Source: Takakia lepidozioides (lineage: Eukaryota > Streptophyta > Takakiopsida > Takakiales > Takakiaceae). Taken from it: DNA of 64,000 bases. The notes beneath the pieces were generated by a model that saw only the letters and a program-made list of their open reading frames with translations, searched no databases and was not told the origin of the DNA. The position numbers and the translations under genes are program-made. The stretch lies in assembly GCA_030704615.1 (NCBI GenBank), contig CM060731.1:75310756-75374755 (forward strand), read 5' to 3'. Positions 44,622 to 61,659 of the stretch are shown here, in pieces (the first letter of the stretch is position 1; each line of letters begins with the position of its first letter).

Positions 44622-44970
44622 GTACTGTGGATATTTTAGAATTATCAAGAAGATTGGCAAGGGGCCAGCTACCGGCTAGAACTATGGAAGATACACGATG
44701 TCTTTCATGTCAGCCTCTTGAGAATATGTTTATGAATCTAGTCATATTTGCCCACAACTGCCAAAGGTCACAGTACAAGGAGAAGTTGTAGCAGAACTAA
44801 AAGAGATCCTTAAGGCAGAAGCGAAAACCTTAAGATCTTGTTTTTGGAATGAATTTATATCAAATGGAAGAATGACCCTGTAGAAGAATCTACATAGGAG
44901 AAAGATGATGAGCTTCGCAGAAACTTTCCTTACTTCAGTATTGTGGACAATACTCCCTTATAGGAGGAGA
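44622..44970 (+). pseudogene. Chromovirus-type Ty3/gypsy integrase C-terminus and chromodomain
   Basis: In shifting frames it reads IIKKIGKGPA-YRLELWKIHD and VFHVSLLR, then a decayed linker, then a chromodomain-like FYIKWKNDPVEEST-E with DELRRNFPYFS and a stop. This is the normal end of a chromovirus polyprotein. The purine run AGGAGGAGAGG (44963-44973) right after it is a plausible polypurine tract, with LTR-like AT-rich DNA beyond. Confidence 0.65.
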
Positions 44971-44979
44971 GGTAATATA

Positions 44980-46340
44980 ACGTGAATTAATGGATAAAAC
45001 GTGAATTAACGAATTTGTAATGTGAACTAATGGCTAAAATGATAAATTATAGATCCGTTTTGACAATGTTTTCTAGAAATTCAGCCAAAACCCCCCTAAG
45101 AACCATACGTATAAGCTGTAAGCTCTCTGCATGCGGCTCTTGCTAGCCGACCAGCTCATTACACAATGCTTCGAGATGCCCTTATCATGGTCGCACTTAA
45201 TTTGTTTATTCACCAAATCCTTTTGTTCTCCATCGTTCCTTGTCTCTCCTAGTTTCTACCAAACTGGTCATGGTACTCGACATCTCACAAAACTTTCATA
45301 CCAGTGTGGTCTACATAATGGTGGATGTATTTTTTGTCTAGATACTGGTATGAGTATGAATATCATGACCACTACTTTGTGTGGACTTCATGAAATCAGG
45401 CACTTCCAAGTGTGTTGGGATGCCCCGGATGTGGGGATGTGGGGCATCTTATCAATTTTATGGGGGGTAAAAATGACAAAAATTCACCTACATTGTGATT
45501 CCCCATAACACAGCTTGAAATGAGAAGGAAAAATTATCTTAGGTTTTCCATTCAGTATATATTTTAAATTATTAAATTCTAGGACATACATTCACATCGG
45601 AGCATTGGAGTGCGCAACAAACACGTGTGAAGAAGAGGAGTTCCTTTGCATAATTTAATCTGCAAAGTCGATTAAGTACATCTTGGGAACTTGGCCCACG
45701 TTAGAACGCCCATCACACGTGCGAACTGCAGATTGGCTGCTCCTGCTAGAGATGCAGATGGGCCACATGTGCCCGACGAAAAAATACAAGAAGAGAGACA
45801 TTGGGCCTGCCAACGCCGTCCCATCCGCTTTGGTTCTTCGAGTATTTGAATCCTTCCAAAGACAAGCTTTAGACTAAGTCTCTAACTTATGCCGGTGAGG
45901 ACGGGGCCTTCGTAAACTGAAGGGACCTGAGGGGCCGCCCCCGCACGAGGCTCATGTGCTTCCACCCTTCACTACCTGGCTCCACATCAACCCTAGATGC
46001 TACATCGTCGAACGGACAGAATGTGTTCCACGAATCTCTTTTGCCATTTCGGGGAGCACGGACTCCATGCCACCCTCGTGGGACCCGGCAGTAAATTTTC
46101 AACGCCTGAAAATACAAAGGGCAATGTGGAGCAGCTTTTGTGCAAAAGAATAATGTGCGCTCAGCAACATCCGAGTGGGTGCAGACCATGCAGACCATAA
46201 TGGGCTGTTTCGGAGTCAGACACGCGCGCCAGCAGTGCGAAGCGATCATATTCTGCTTTATAGTTTCCCCCCCAAAACTTATCTTAGACTAGTACGGAAG
46301 GGTGGAGCGGTCCAGGCTGTTGCAACTTGGATTGCGGTGC
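44980..46340. other. Intergenic stretch upstream of the GH1 gene
   Basis: A possible 3' LTR remnant at the left has short repeats of GTGAATTAA/GTGAACTAATGG. A 125-codon plus frame (45131-45508) and a 120-codon minus frame (46249-45887) carry no known motif. Distal regulatory DNA of the beta-glucosidase gene may lie here. Confidence 0.35.
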
Positions 46341-46368
46341 AGACGTGCTCTCTCTCATCGAGAGAGAG

Positions 46369-46376
46369 ATAAATAG
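46369..46376 (+). promoter_or_regulatory. TATA-like box of the GH1 gene
   Basis: ATAAATAG lies 88-95 bp before the ATG, preceded by a CT/GA-rich run (CTCTCTCTCATCGAGAGAGAG) typical of plant core promoters. A second GA run sits just before the start codon. Confidence 0.45.
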
Positions 46377-46463
46377 AGGGAGGGCCGACTGATACTGCAG
46401 GCTTTCACGGGAACTGTTCCGACTGGAACTGGTGGAAGCCGAGGACCGCGAGAGAGAGAGAGG

Positions 46464-52226
<5,763 letters not shown>

Positions 52227-52374
52227 GAGACTCAGATGGCAGGTGTCCACCGGTTATTGGCTAATGGTAGCCGAACCCCTATGTTGGCACTTCAGTGAAA
52301 GTTGCCAGAGGAGCAGAATTTTGTGGTAGAGAGTGCATGTGTGACTCTGAATGTCAACAAGTTACATTTAGTGC

Positions 52375-52612
52375 AGTGGTAAGAGCGTAAATGTTTGATG
52401 TCATAAAGGTGGCCACCTTCTCACGGGAAGGCAGTACCCCTTGGGGGGTTAAAGCGACACCATAATTTTGCTTGCTTGGGCGTTGTTATAAGATAATGTC
52501 GTTACAGCCTCCATGGCACCCCCTTCAGAGGTTATTTTTTCCTCTTTGTACTCCTTGGATTGGTTTTGTCCACCTTATTTATAAAGTTCCCTCCCTTTTT
52601 CCTAAAAAAAAT
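52375..52612 (+). mobile_element. SINE-like retroposon
   Basis: It starts with a box A-like TAGTGCAGTGGTAAGAGCG. The middle is unassigned, and the 3' end reads TTATTTATAAAGTTCCCTCC followed by CTAAAAAAAATG. The tail resembles the three minus-strand tails elsewhere in the window, which fits a SINE borrowing a LINE 3' end. Box B is not clear. Confidence 0.4.
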
Positions 52613-52773
52613 GAAGAAAGATAATGTCAGTGCGATGAGTCTAAATTCTGATACAGCCTGAGAAGGAAATGGCTAAAGCAGGACTACCTGCTATGGATTG
52701 CAAATTCAAAGGTTTGAAATCAAACTAATCCGAGGCTGCAACCTTGTTAGAAATATGCATTCGGTGTTTCAAT

Positions 52774-53262
52774 CTACATCTTTTTCCCACCCCTGCTTAA
52801 ATCCAAACAAGAAAGAAAGCCAATTTGACAAGTCTTCCCAGTTCCAATGGCAAATATGCCACGAATAGTCAAATCATAGAAAATGATAAGGCTAGAGAAG
52901 AAATTGTCATAGGAAACAATGTGCCCCTTCCCCTCAAATCCTTCCATCAATCTTGTTATCATTCTATACTATATACCTTATACTATGCAACTATCTATGT
53001 CATCTTCTCTACCTCCATTTTTTGCACGTATTTAAAGGTGTAATTGGCCAAACACCAAAATTATATGCCCCATTTCACCGGCTTCTTAGCTGCCAAGTAT
53101 TGCTGTAACATATAGTGTTTATTTTTGGGTTTCACCATCATTTCATCAACACTTAGATTTTGCTTTGACATGTAGTACCGCGCGAATATAAGGTTTTTGC
53201 TAGCTTGTCAAAGGCAGGGTCAATGCTATCTGTGCAAACCATCCATGTCCACAAGGTGCAGG
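52774..53262 (-). pseudogene. piggyBac-type transposase relic (DDE_Tnp_1_7)
   Basis: The minus strand, with frame changes, reads SIDPAFDKLAKTL, then QNLSVDEMMV-like (53160-53132; in the sequence SKI-VLMK in one frame), then KKPVKWG (53086-53067). After about 150 bp comes an open frame, GKGHIVSYDNFFSSLIIFYD, then LTIRGIFAIGT (52920-52850). SVDE and the D of YDNFF are the first two catalytic Asp positions of piggyBac transposases. K-PVKWG-K and Y-DNFF--S--L---L---GI-A-GT are family hallmarks. The N-terminus, third Asp and C-terminal zinc finger are missing or decayed. It fits the TTAA-flanked elements in this window. Confidence 0.65.
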
Positions 53263-53439
53263 CACTGCAAGATTCAAAACGGTTACATATGGCTCAAAAT
53301 GTGCATGATTGAAGAGCATTTTTAAGAATATTTCATCGTTTGTTGTCCAATAGCATCTGGAAGTAGAACTTTTTTAATTCCCATCAGAATATGAATGCCC
53401 AACCAAGCCCTCGATTCATGCAAAGACAAAAAGTACCAT

Positions 53440-53905
53440 CACTTATTTCCCTTGGAGATTGTAAAGATAAAAAAATGTTGGATCACATAGTTGATTACCT
53501 GAACAAGGTATTTGAGATAATAGCAAGGGCATCAAATTGTTGTGTTGGGATGCATATCATACGGAATCGTGAGCAAAAGATGATCTTCATTCATTAGACC
53601 CGGTTTATTTTGTTGAAGTATATTGATCTTGATACAACCCACACTACTGCTACAACGATGGATTCAAATTTAGATGCTCGTCTTGACAACGAAGAGCTGG
53701 ATTTTCCATATATTCCAAAATTGTATGGAATATTATGTTTGCAATAAAGAGTCGTCCTGATATTGCATTTGTCATAGGAACAATTGCAAAATTATGCACC
53801 AAGCCGAAGCAAGTACATTGCAATGTTGTAAGAAGGATTATGAAATATTTGCAAGGCACAATGTCTCATTTCAAGCTATGCTATGCTGCTAGACATAAAG
53901 AGAGC
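53440..53905 (+). pseudogene. Ty1/copia RT relic
   Basis: In the plus frame it reads DHIVDYLNKVFEIIARA, then GMHIIRNREQKMIFIH, then after a stop FILLKYIDLD-type, then IVWNIMFAIKSRPDIAFVIG and TIAKLCTKPKQVHCNVVRRI, then MKYLQGT. These are the C-terminal RT and linker blocks of copia pol (FEM..LG-IR..L-L-Q..YI; TRPDI.FAV....F...P...H....KR..RYL-GT). One stop and frame shifts are present. The YVDD active site is not included. Confidence 0.7.
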
Positions 53906-54139
53906 CTACGCAAATCTTGAGGTCGCAGGAGCTAATCTAAATCGATGACATGAAGTCATGACAACTATAATTTAAATTATTTACTGATATTATTAAAAAA
54001 AATACTATCCATCAACTACTTAAAAGCATAATAGTAGAAATGGAGATGGTAATGAACGGTAGGATAAACAACTATGAAATTGTAAATAAACTTTAGTGTA
54101 ATCGAACACCATAAAGCTATGTTTGCTCCTACCTAAGTA

Positions 54140-54621
54140 CACTTGAAAAATACAAGCCATATTGTACCATACTCCATTTCCAAAATATTGTTAATCAGTC
54201 CCACACACCGTAGTGAATCCCTCAATGGATTAGAGTCTGAATCAGATTTCCTCATATCGTGTTCAAATATTGAGTATACCCCATAGTCAAAGTGACATGT
54301 TGTCGTCCATCGACTTGCTTTACCCATACAGTGATCAGCATAGGCCATTATATATGGGTACAACTTCACATGCAAGAAGAGAGGCATGATAAAGCGAAGT
54401 ACATATGTATGGACTTCCTCACCATAAATTTCTATTGCATTCGCTATATGAATTGCAATCCACTCCTCGAAAGGCGGTAGTAATGCAAGGTGTGATGGGT
54501 ACTCCAGATATAGTTGTCTACCACCACGATTCCCTCCACAATATTGTTGTAAAAATATTTTTCTCTCTGCAAGTATGTGTTCTTTCTCTGTCTCATATTT
54601 TATGCCATTATAACATCTCAC
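54140..54621 (-). pseudogene. CACTA-like TNP2 C-terminal fragment (DUF4218/DUF4216-like)
   Basis: A 162-codon minus frame: LPPFEEWIAIHIANAIEIYG, then MAYADHCMGKASRWTTTCHF and DYGVYSIF, then LRCVGLINNILEMEYGTIWL and VFFKC. The ending, Y-G---NILE--YG-----FKC, resembles the DUF4216 'YYG-L-DI-EL-Y---F-VVLFKC-W' block after the CACTA TNP2 transposase core. Assigned by pattern only. It directly adjoins the gag relic at 54618. Confidence 0.4.
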
Positions 54622-55455
54622 ATGGCAACACCCTGACCTCCGCGTCCTTGGCCATGTTGAGCTTGCCCTTGGCCTGCACCTCGTGCCTGGCCACCTCGTC
54701 CTCTCTGGGCTGCTCCACCTCGCCCCCGGCCACCATTGTTCCCTTGGAACTGGCCTAGGCGCAACTTAGGATGCAAACCATAACACTGGGTCTCTCCATG
54801 CCCGTGCTTGCCACAATGCCCACACTGCAACTGTGCAAGCTGTGCATGTGCCGACCTTTTGCCTCCCTCTGGGCAATTTTTCTTGACATGGGGTCCTCCA
54901 CATGTCCAACACACCACCTTCGCCCGTCGTTGGCCTGCAAATGAAGGGAGAGACCCCTGCATCTGAGGTCCTCTCTGTCCTTCCCTGAGCTGTCTCTTTA
55001 GCAAATCCCACCATGACCACTCGTTCCTCCACCATGTTGAGCTCTATCCACTCTGCCAGCAAAAACACATTTGCTAAGGTAGGTTGGGCCACTTGTAGGA
55101 GAGTTGCATCCCGCACCTTTCTCCTCAGCTCCTTGTCCAATATCCCATACCAGAATTGGACTGCCTGAGCTTCCGTAACCTCTTGGGTTACATTTATCAA
55201 GCGCCTCATGCGAGTGAAATCCTCCCTCAAGCTCTTAGTAGGCTTCCGTTGGAACTCTTGCAAGCTCCGCAACTTCTCTATCCTCACCCCTTGGTAGTTC
55301 CCTCTCAACTCTTCGAAGAACTCCACAACAGGGTTGAGGCAGAGATGAAGAATGTTGGGATGAGGGCATGCTGAGGTTAGGCATTTTTTTAGCTTCTCTT
55401 CCTTATAGTTTTCCACCCTCGCATTAGGCCAAGACCTTCCCGTAGGTGGAGGCAA
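54618..55455 (-). pseudogene. Ty3/gypsy gag with two zinc knuckles
   Basis: From 55455 leftwards, a capsid-like part with LREDFTRMRRLINVTQEV and AVQFWYGILDKELRRKVRDA, then LAEWIELNMVEERVV. After a frame shift near 55000 the nucleocapsid follows, with CWTCGGPHVKKNC and CGHCGKHGHGETQC, two CCHC knuckles. It ends in a Gly/Arg/Gln-rich tail (GRGGAAQRGRGGQARGAGQG). Only gag remains; no protease follows. The frames are long, so the insertion is fairly young. Confidence 0.8.
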
Positions 55456-55900
55456 GAGTCAGTCGGGGTTTGGGCTGGGGTGTCCTTACATGAGCAACAC
55501 CGTGGAGTTGTTTTTGGTGTGGGGGAGTTGTCGTTCTGATTTTTTGTGTTTGGATCCCCTCCATACCCGCATGCTTGACTGTGCGTCATGTTAGTTTTGT
55601 GTGGGCGCTTGTTTTTATAGGTGATTGGTCCAGATTTGATCACCGGTCAGTCCTAGAGCATGCCGTCGATGGTGAGGCTGGGGTGATGACCAGTCAAACC
55701 ATCATTGTTTCTCCTGTGGTGAGGTTGGAGGTGATGACCAGCCAACCATATGAGTGCTTGCGGTGGATGCAGGTGCAGGTGTAGGCTATGTTAGGAACCT
55801 AGTATTCCAAACCATAAACCGCAACAGGTTCTCTACCCGGTTACCTTGTGGAGAGGGGGTTAGGGACATGTTCATGACTGGTTGAGTGACAGTTTGTCAA
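55456..55900. other. Junction between two opposed gypsy gag pieces
   Basis: No gene is recognised. Partial repeats of GATGACCAGYCAAMCCAT (near 55685 and 55730) lie between the minus-strand gag (ends 55455) and the plus-strand gag N-terminus. Confidence 0.35.
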
Positions 55901-55907
55901 CACGGAG

Positions 55908-56575
55908 GTGCCACTAGTTGCTGGGGAGAGTGCCGGTTCGAGCACTAGCAATACTAGTGGATACACGAGACGAGGTGTGCTTAGGTCACCTTCACCTCAT
56001 GTGTCTTCTACGGAAGGTGCTGATTTGGATTGTGAATCAGGAGGACTCACACCGGCGGTGCAAGTTGTTTCCTTGCCATTGTTGTGGGACACAATGGAGG
56101 AGATGTGTGGAGCTACCAAGGAGCCACGAAGATACTCTGGGACGGTGGGCACCATCGAATTGGATGATTTTATCCAAGAGTTTGATAGTTAGTGTGATTT
56201 GCAGCAAATGCGCAATCCACAACTATTTACGCCTTTCATGGCATGGAATGGGCTGTTTCAGAGGGACCGCCTATGGATGATTACCATGACTTCAGGCGGG
56301 GGCAAGAAGTTGAGATCGATGAGTGGAGGATGTACTGGTCACCCGACTATGTCTCCATCACTATGGGCACTAGAGCCACGAGGGCAGTGGCTACACCTGC
56401 CGCTGCACCGGCAGCTTCAACAATCAGTAGTGGGACTAGTGGGACTGGTGGCACCCAAGCCACTACTGCACCAGCACCAGTGCCCGTCTCTCTTCCCTCA
56501 CTTGTATGACCATGGGAATATCATGAAGATACTCCTCAAACCGCCTTCCACGAGCTTCGAAATTTGGCTTTCAAG
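55908..56575 (+). pseudogene. Ty3/gypsy gag N-terminal part
   Basis: Reads TVGTIELDDFIQEFDS then, after a stop and frame changes, LQQMRNPQLFTPFMAWNGLF, PPMDDYHDFR and EIDEWRMYWSPDYVSITMGT, an Ala/Thr-rich linker and TAFHELRNLAFKT. This is the part of gag before the capsid segment found on the opposite strand at 55.4 kb. The two together look like a gag split by inversion. It ends in minisatellite DNA. Confidence 0.55.
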
Positions 56576-56599
56576 ACCACATGCCAGTACTCAGGCAGT

Positions 56600-57350
56600 C
56601 CACAAGTGCCTCCACGAGTCAACACAGGCCGTCCACAGGTCAACACGGGCCACCATAGACCAGCACAGGCCCACACACATCATTGGTCACAGCCGTCACA
56701 GCCCCACACAGGCCACAGCCCCACAGCCCATCACAGCCCCACAGGCCACAGATCACAGCCCATCACAGCCCCAAAGCCCACAAGGCACAGCCCATCACAG
56801 CCTATCACCGCCTGTCACAATCCATTACAGCCAGGTCACAGCCTGTCACAGCCTGTCACAGCCCCAAAGGCCACATGGCACAGCCCATCACAGCCTGTCA
56901 CAGTCCGTCATAGCCCCAAAGGCCACAGGGCACAGCCTGTCACAGCCCCAAAGGCCACGGGTCACAGCCTGTCACAACCCGCCACAGTCTGTCACAGTCC
57001 GTCACAGCCCCTCACAGCCCCTCACAGCCCCAAAGGCCACATGGCACAGCCCATCACAGCCTATCACAGTCCGTCACAGCCCCACAGGCCACAGGTCACA
57101 GCCCATCACAACCCCAAAGGCCACAGGGCACAGCCTGTCACAGCCCTACACAGGTCACAGGGTCACAGCCCCACTGGCCACAACCTGTTATAGCCCATCA
57201 CAGCCCCGTGGGTCACAGCCTATCACAGCCCCAAAGGCCACAGGTCACAGCCCGTCACAGCCCCAAAGGCCATAGGGCACAGCTTGTCACAGCCCTACAC
57301 AGGTCACAGGGTCACAGCCCACAGCCTGTCACAGCCCGTCACAGCCCCAT
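56600..57350. repeat. TCACAGCCC decamer minisatellite
   Basis: Dozens of degenerate TCACAGCCCR/CACAGGYCACAG units, with a recurring longer unit containing CCCCAAAGGCCACAKGGCAC. It is open in several plus frames (giving Ser-Pro-Ser-Gln-Pro strings) only because it lacks stops. Confidence 0.85.
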
Positions 57351-57830
57351 CCATGGCCGCTCATGGCAGTTTAGCCATTTCTCCAAGGGGTTTAGCTACA
57401 CCAAGCTAGGGTTTGTGTCTCTTGGACTCTAGGCTTCTTTGCACCGAGCTATGGCGGCTGTGAGGAAATCAGCAAGGTATTCTTGCTCTTTATGACTCCC
57501 ACACACCACCAATATTAGCTCTAATTCCAAATAAATATGTTTGCAACCAAAACTAAGTACGCAAGCTTCATTTTAACTCACAAAACAGCGCCATTGATCC
57601 TTATGGCGACTAACCAAACATGGCTGACTTCCAGCCCTTATAGGCACTCATTCACGCGCTTTTCTTGACCATAGCACGCCCCTTCGCACCTAATCCAGCC
57701 CCTGCACGTGCTGCTTCAAGAGTTGTGCTCCCTTCAAGCTTGAAGTTGAAACCCCAACTCACATATGCCCTACAAGTGCTTTTCTTTCACCCCAAGTGGA
57801 AACCAGCCCTAGCCCTTCTATTCTAGCTTT
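57351..57830. other. Non-coding stretch
   Basis: No gene recognised between the two tandem arrays. Confidence 0.35.
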
Positions 57831-58200
57831 CTAAAGCTTGAAAACAAGAACCTCAATGGGCTAAAGGCATGCTCCACACATGCCCCACTCTCACCATAAA
57901 AGAATCAGCTTCTTTGCTTCCTTTCTTGCACCCACAAATCTAAAAATATAAGCTTCAACGGGCTGAAAGCATGCTCCACACATGCCCTACAGGGAAACCA
58001 ACCCCTTCCTTCCTTTCTTGTACTCCCAAACTTGAAAGTACAAGCCTTCAATAGGCTGAAAGCATGTTCCACACATGCATTGCTCTCACATAAGGGAAGT
58101 CAACCCTTCCCTCTTCTTTGTTTGCCCTCCAAGCTTGAAGATGGAAGCTTCAATAGGCTGAATGCATGCTCCACGCATGCATCCTCTTCACACAAAGGTA
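57830..58200. repeat. About 100-bp degenerate tandem repeat, four copies
   Basis: The core CAAYRGGCTGAAAGCATGCT followed by CCACACATGCC recurs at about 57854, 57957, 58049 and 58151. Intervals are 92-103 bp. Pyrimidine-rich CCTTCCTTTCTTG segments lie between cores. Related but weaker text continues to about 58,430. Confidence 0.7.
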
Positions 58201-58209
58201 ATATCAGCC

Positions 58210-61026
58210 CCCTATCTTGGCTCCTTGGCTCCTTGATGCTCTCTAAGACACTCCACAACCTTTGTCAAGCTCCTGAAACCCTAAGGCTTACCTTTCCAGC
58301 CACAAGACACTCCTCTTGTGGTGCAAGAGCTCTTCTTCCAAGCTCTGAAACCCTAGGTGCACATTCCATGGCCTTGCCGCATCTCTTAGCTCCTGTTCCA
58401 GCCTTGCTCTTGCCATGGCAAGAGCCCTTTCAATGCTGAAGCTCGAGATTGAAACCCAATCTCAACATACTCCACAAAGTGTACTGATTTGTCCCAAGCC
58501 AAATCAGCCCTTTAGTTTGGTCTTGCAATCCTTCACATAATGAAAGCTCGCATTCCCAAGGCCAGTTCTCAGCTTTGCCACCAAAGCCACTATAACCCGC
58601 TCTTGACTGATCATCTTCCCAATCGTGTTTGCTCATGCATGTACACAATCTGAAACCATCAAGGTGCTTTGAAATTACCTGCAGCATGGTGCTTTCATCT
58701 CTGAAGTTGAAGATCGAATGCCAAGATCTACCACCTCGTAACCCACATCGCCTGCGCTCCTAACAACCACGAACTTGATGATGCTCCTCGCATCCAAACC
58801 TGATTTCAATCATTCTCAAGCAAAAACCACAAGTGCTACAACTAATTCGTATATGGCACTAACAGATACAAGTCGATCTTTCTTGAGTGATAAAGAAGAA
58901 GAATACAAGCACAAGCTCATGCGAGCTCACAAAGCTGAAGCATAAACTCATGCATATATAAACTCATCACTCAAATACAAGTCAAGCCAAGTGCACCCCA
59001 CGCCATGGGGAATCCACCCTACGGTGCCATAGCTAGGCGCCATGAGGCTCAACTCAAGAAAGATGAGCCTCTCGTGCTTGCCGTGAAGATAACCACTCCA
59101 GGGCCTAAATCTGCCTTGACCCCCGGATTGACACTTGGGCCAATCCCAAATGTCAATATGTAAAAGCTAGCTATTTCCTAGCTAGTTTCACACTAGTGGT
59201 GAAATAACTTGATAGAGTCAATGAGGAGTTGACATAATTTAAGAGCTATAATTTTAATCAAATAAAAACACAGTCAATCAATTAATGATACTGTTGATGG
59301 AAAGTGTTAACAAGTGTACTGCAATACATTTGATTAAACACTTAATAATACTTTTTATTTAAATAATGTTTTTTTTAAAGATCTGTTGTAATTTTTATTA
59401 AAAATTTAGAATATAGTGTCATTACACTATGTAACGCTACTGTCTTTCATTTGGAAGGTAAACACATTTTAATGGATGTAACAAGGGCAACGTGGGAGGA
59501 TTAAGAGTTGGTTGTTTCAGTACTTATTTTTTTCAACAAAGCTTTAGGAGCCTACGCAGCCTGAACCAACAAAAGTACCGTCAAATTGCACGCCTAAATT
59601 AAGTTCTTACAATGTTCCTATTGTTTTTCGAATAAAATATATTTCCAATCAAAAGGACCATTGCTTTCAAAAGTCGTCACTAGTAGTGCGGAGCAATGCG
59701 TGGCCCTAGTTCTACTGACGTCTAAGATCTAGAGCAGGAATAGGGTGTCATAGTGCCATGTCATCGTCAGCCATGTCATCACCGTCATTTGTTTTAAAGC
59801 TACCCGGAATGCGCAAAAAGTTTTAAAAAAATAAATAAAATAAAAAGCAACAAAGACAACGTCTTTGCCACATCATTGTCGCACGTTTCGGAGGCCACGT
59901 CATCAATGTACATTCTTGAAGCTAAATTGAAACCTGCTAATTACAAAATCAAAATAATATCTAGAAGTGCATGTAAATATGATAATGGTAATAGCTAAGT
60001 AAAATGTCACTTTTAATATTAAATTTTTATCTTTTATATATATTTTGGACTGTTAAAAGTGTAGATCTATTAATATAATATAATTACACATCAATAAAAT
60101 CAAACAAATTCATATTGAGAATGAAATGAATATCAACACCGTTAATAGACCCAAAAATATTATTACTGCAAAAAGACAAAACAACGCATAAAATGGAGAA
60201 TCCTAAGAATAACTTATGAAGTTAATGCACGGGTGTGATCTCTAAGAAGATCGAAGGCTGATCTCCAACATACTGAATATTTCCCACCCTCTCTTGAGAG
60301 TGACATAGAACTGAAGGGAGTGTAACTTCACAATGGGTTACAGTCTATAGAGAGAGGGACTGTAATCTCCAGTGGGGATAACACGGTGGGGAGTGTAACT
60401 CCACTTGGGGTTACACTGGGTTACACGGCGGGAAGTGTAACTTCACTCGATGGTAACTCACACTTGATCTTAAAATTTGATTAAGTTCAAATCTGGCAAA
60501 GTTTTAAATGGATTACACAATACATGGGGTTGACACGAACCATAGAAGCCTAGGGTGACATTACCACCCATCAAAAATCAACCTTCCACCTCATCGTCTC
60601 CATTCATCACCTTACCAATTAGCTACTTATCGCCGATTAAATTATGACCTTGTCAACGCCTTCAATCAATTATCTCACCATGACTAGAAGATTCATTCTC
60701 AAAAAAAATAAAAAATCTTAAATTGACGCCGCATGACATAACTCTATGAATTTTTTCAAAGATTCAGTTTGTTGAAACTCCAAGCATCATTAACAATGTA
60801 AATTGCCATAAGTTTGAATGACACCTTTAAATGTTTGCAATGACAATTGCCTCCAAGATTTCTCTATCCACCACGAATATTCTTTGTACCTAGGCTTCTT
60901 TGTCTAAGAATATCGATAGCTTATGGTGTATTATATTGATGCAAAGGGTTATATATGTAACAATCTTAAGTCGACTCTCATTAGATCTCCCTGGATCGTT
61001 TGAGCATTAGCTCTTATACAATGTAG

Positions 61027-61028
<2 letters not shown>
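58210..61028. other. Long AT-rich intergenic stretch
   Basis: No gene recognised on either strand. Around 60280-60460 there are repeated GGGAGTGTAACTYCACT and GGGTTACA units (about 4 copies) within a probable old repeat related to 34.6 kb. Confidence 0.4.

Positions 61029-61060
<32 letters not shown>
61029..61060. repeat. (GA)n microsatellite and left direct repeat
   Basis: A GA run passes into GTAACTTATAATTTG (61059-61073). A similar GAGAGAGAGTAACTTGTAATT lies at 61634-61654, so near-identical direct repeats bracket the V-ATPase G gene. Confidence 0.7.
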
Positions 61061-61061
<1 letters not shown>

Positions 61062-61257
61062 ACTTATAATTTGGTAATTTATCAAGTGACATATGGCTGT
61101 TGTGTGGCTTGATTTTACGCATGTGGCTTGATTTGCAACGTCAGACCTTTCCTACCATTATGAGCATAATGCAAATAAAAGATTCATGACAAGTCGTTTG
61201 TAATGAAAATGGTTATAAAATCTAACTAGAGGAATTGAATTTTAATTGTATTAGGGT

Positions 61258-61602
61258 TTACAGTTGGTGTCTCACTGTGGTTACATACTTCAGCAAAAGA
61301 GCTCTGACCTCAGGGGCTATTCTAGCAGCTTCAAGAGAAAGACGTTGAATTTTATTGAATGTTTCTACTTCGAGCCGTTTTGCATTGGCTCCCGCATCTC
61401 CACTTGTCTCTGCAAGCTTCCTTCGATATTCACCCTCCCGTTGTGCACGATATTCAGCCACTTCTCGACCAGCCTCTTCTTTGGCCTGTTTCAACCTCAA
61501 CAACTTTGCGGATTTAGCATCAACCACAATTTTCTGGGCTTCTTGCTCTGCTGCAAGTAGCTCCTGAATCCCAACCCTATTAGGATCCCGTGTTTGACTC
61601 AT
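61258..61602 (-). CDS. V-type proton ATPase subunit G, intronless
   Basis: A complete 114-residue product. Subunit G is part of the peripheral stator stalk (with subunit E) of the vacuolar H+-ATPase that acidifies vacuole and trans-Golgi. Hallmarks: GIQELLAAEQEAQKIV near residue 11, KLLRLKQAKEEAGREVAEYR (about 33-52), then SGDAGANAKRLEVETFNKIQ. It is a single long alpha-helix, heptad-rich and charged, as in the family (about 105-115 residues). The start Met at 61602 fits the family N-terminus. No frameshift or stop. Plant genes of this family usually have introns in the coding part, so this copy may be a retrogene. No poly(A) remnant was seen, but GA-rich direct repeats bracket it. Expression is unknown. 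Confidence 0.9.
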   Translation of the reverse strand: MSQTRDPNRVGIQELLAAEQEAQKIVVDAKSAKLLRLKQAKEEAGREVAEYRAQREGEYRRKLAETSGDAGANAKRLEVETFNKIQRLSLEAARIAPEVRALLLKYVTTVRHQL

Positions 61603-61659
61603 GATTGCATCAACACCACGCTACTGTTCCATTAGAGAGAGAGAGTAACTTGTAATTGA

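Noticed and set aside
56199-57275. 358-codon plus-strand open frame, the second longest in the window
   Set aside because: Most of it is the TCACAGCCC minisatellite, which is open in several frames; only the first 100 codons touch gypsy gag, and in a mixed frame.
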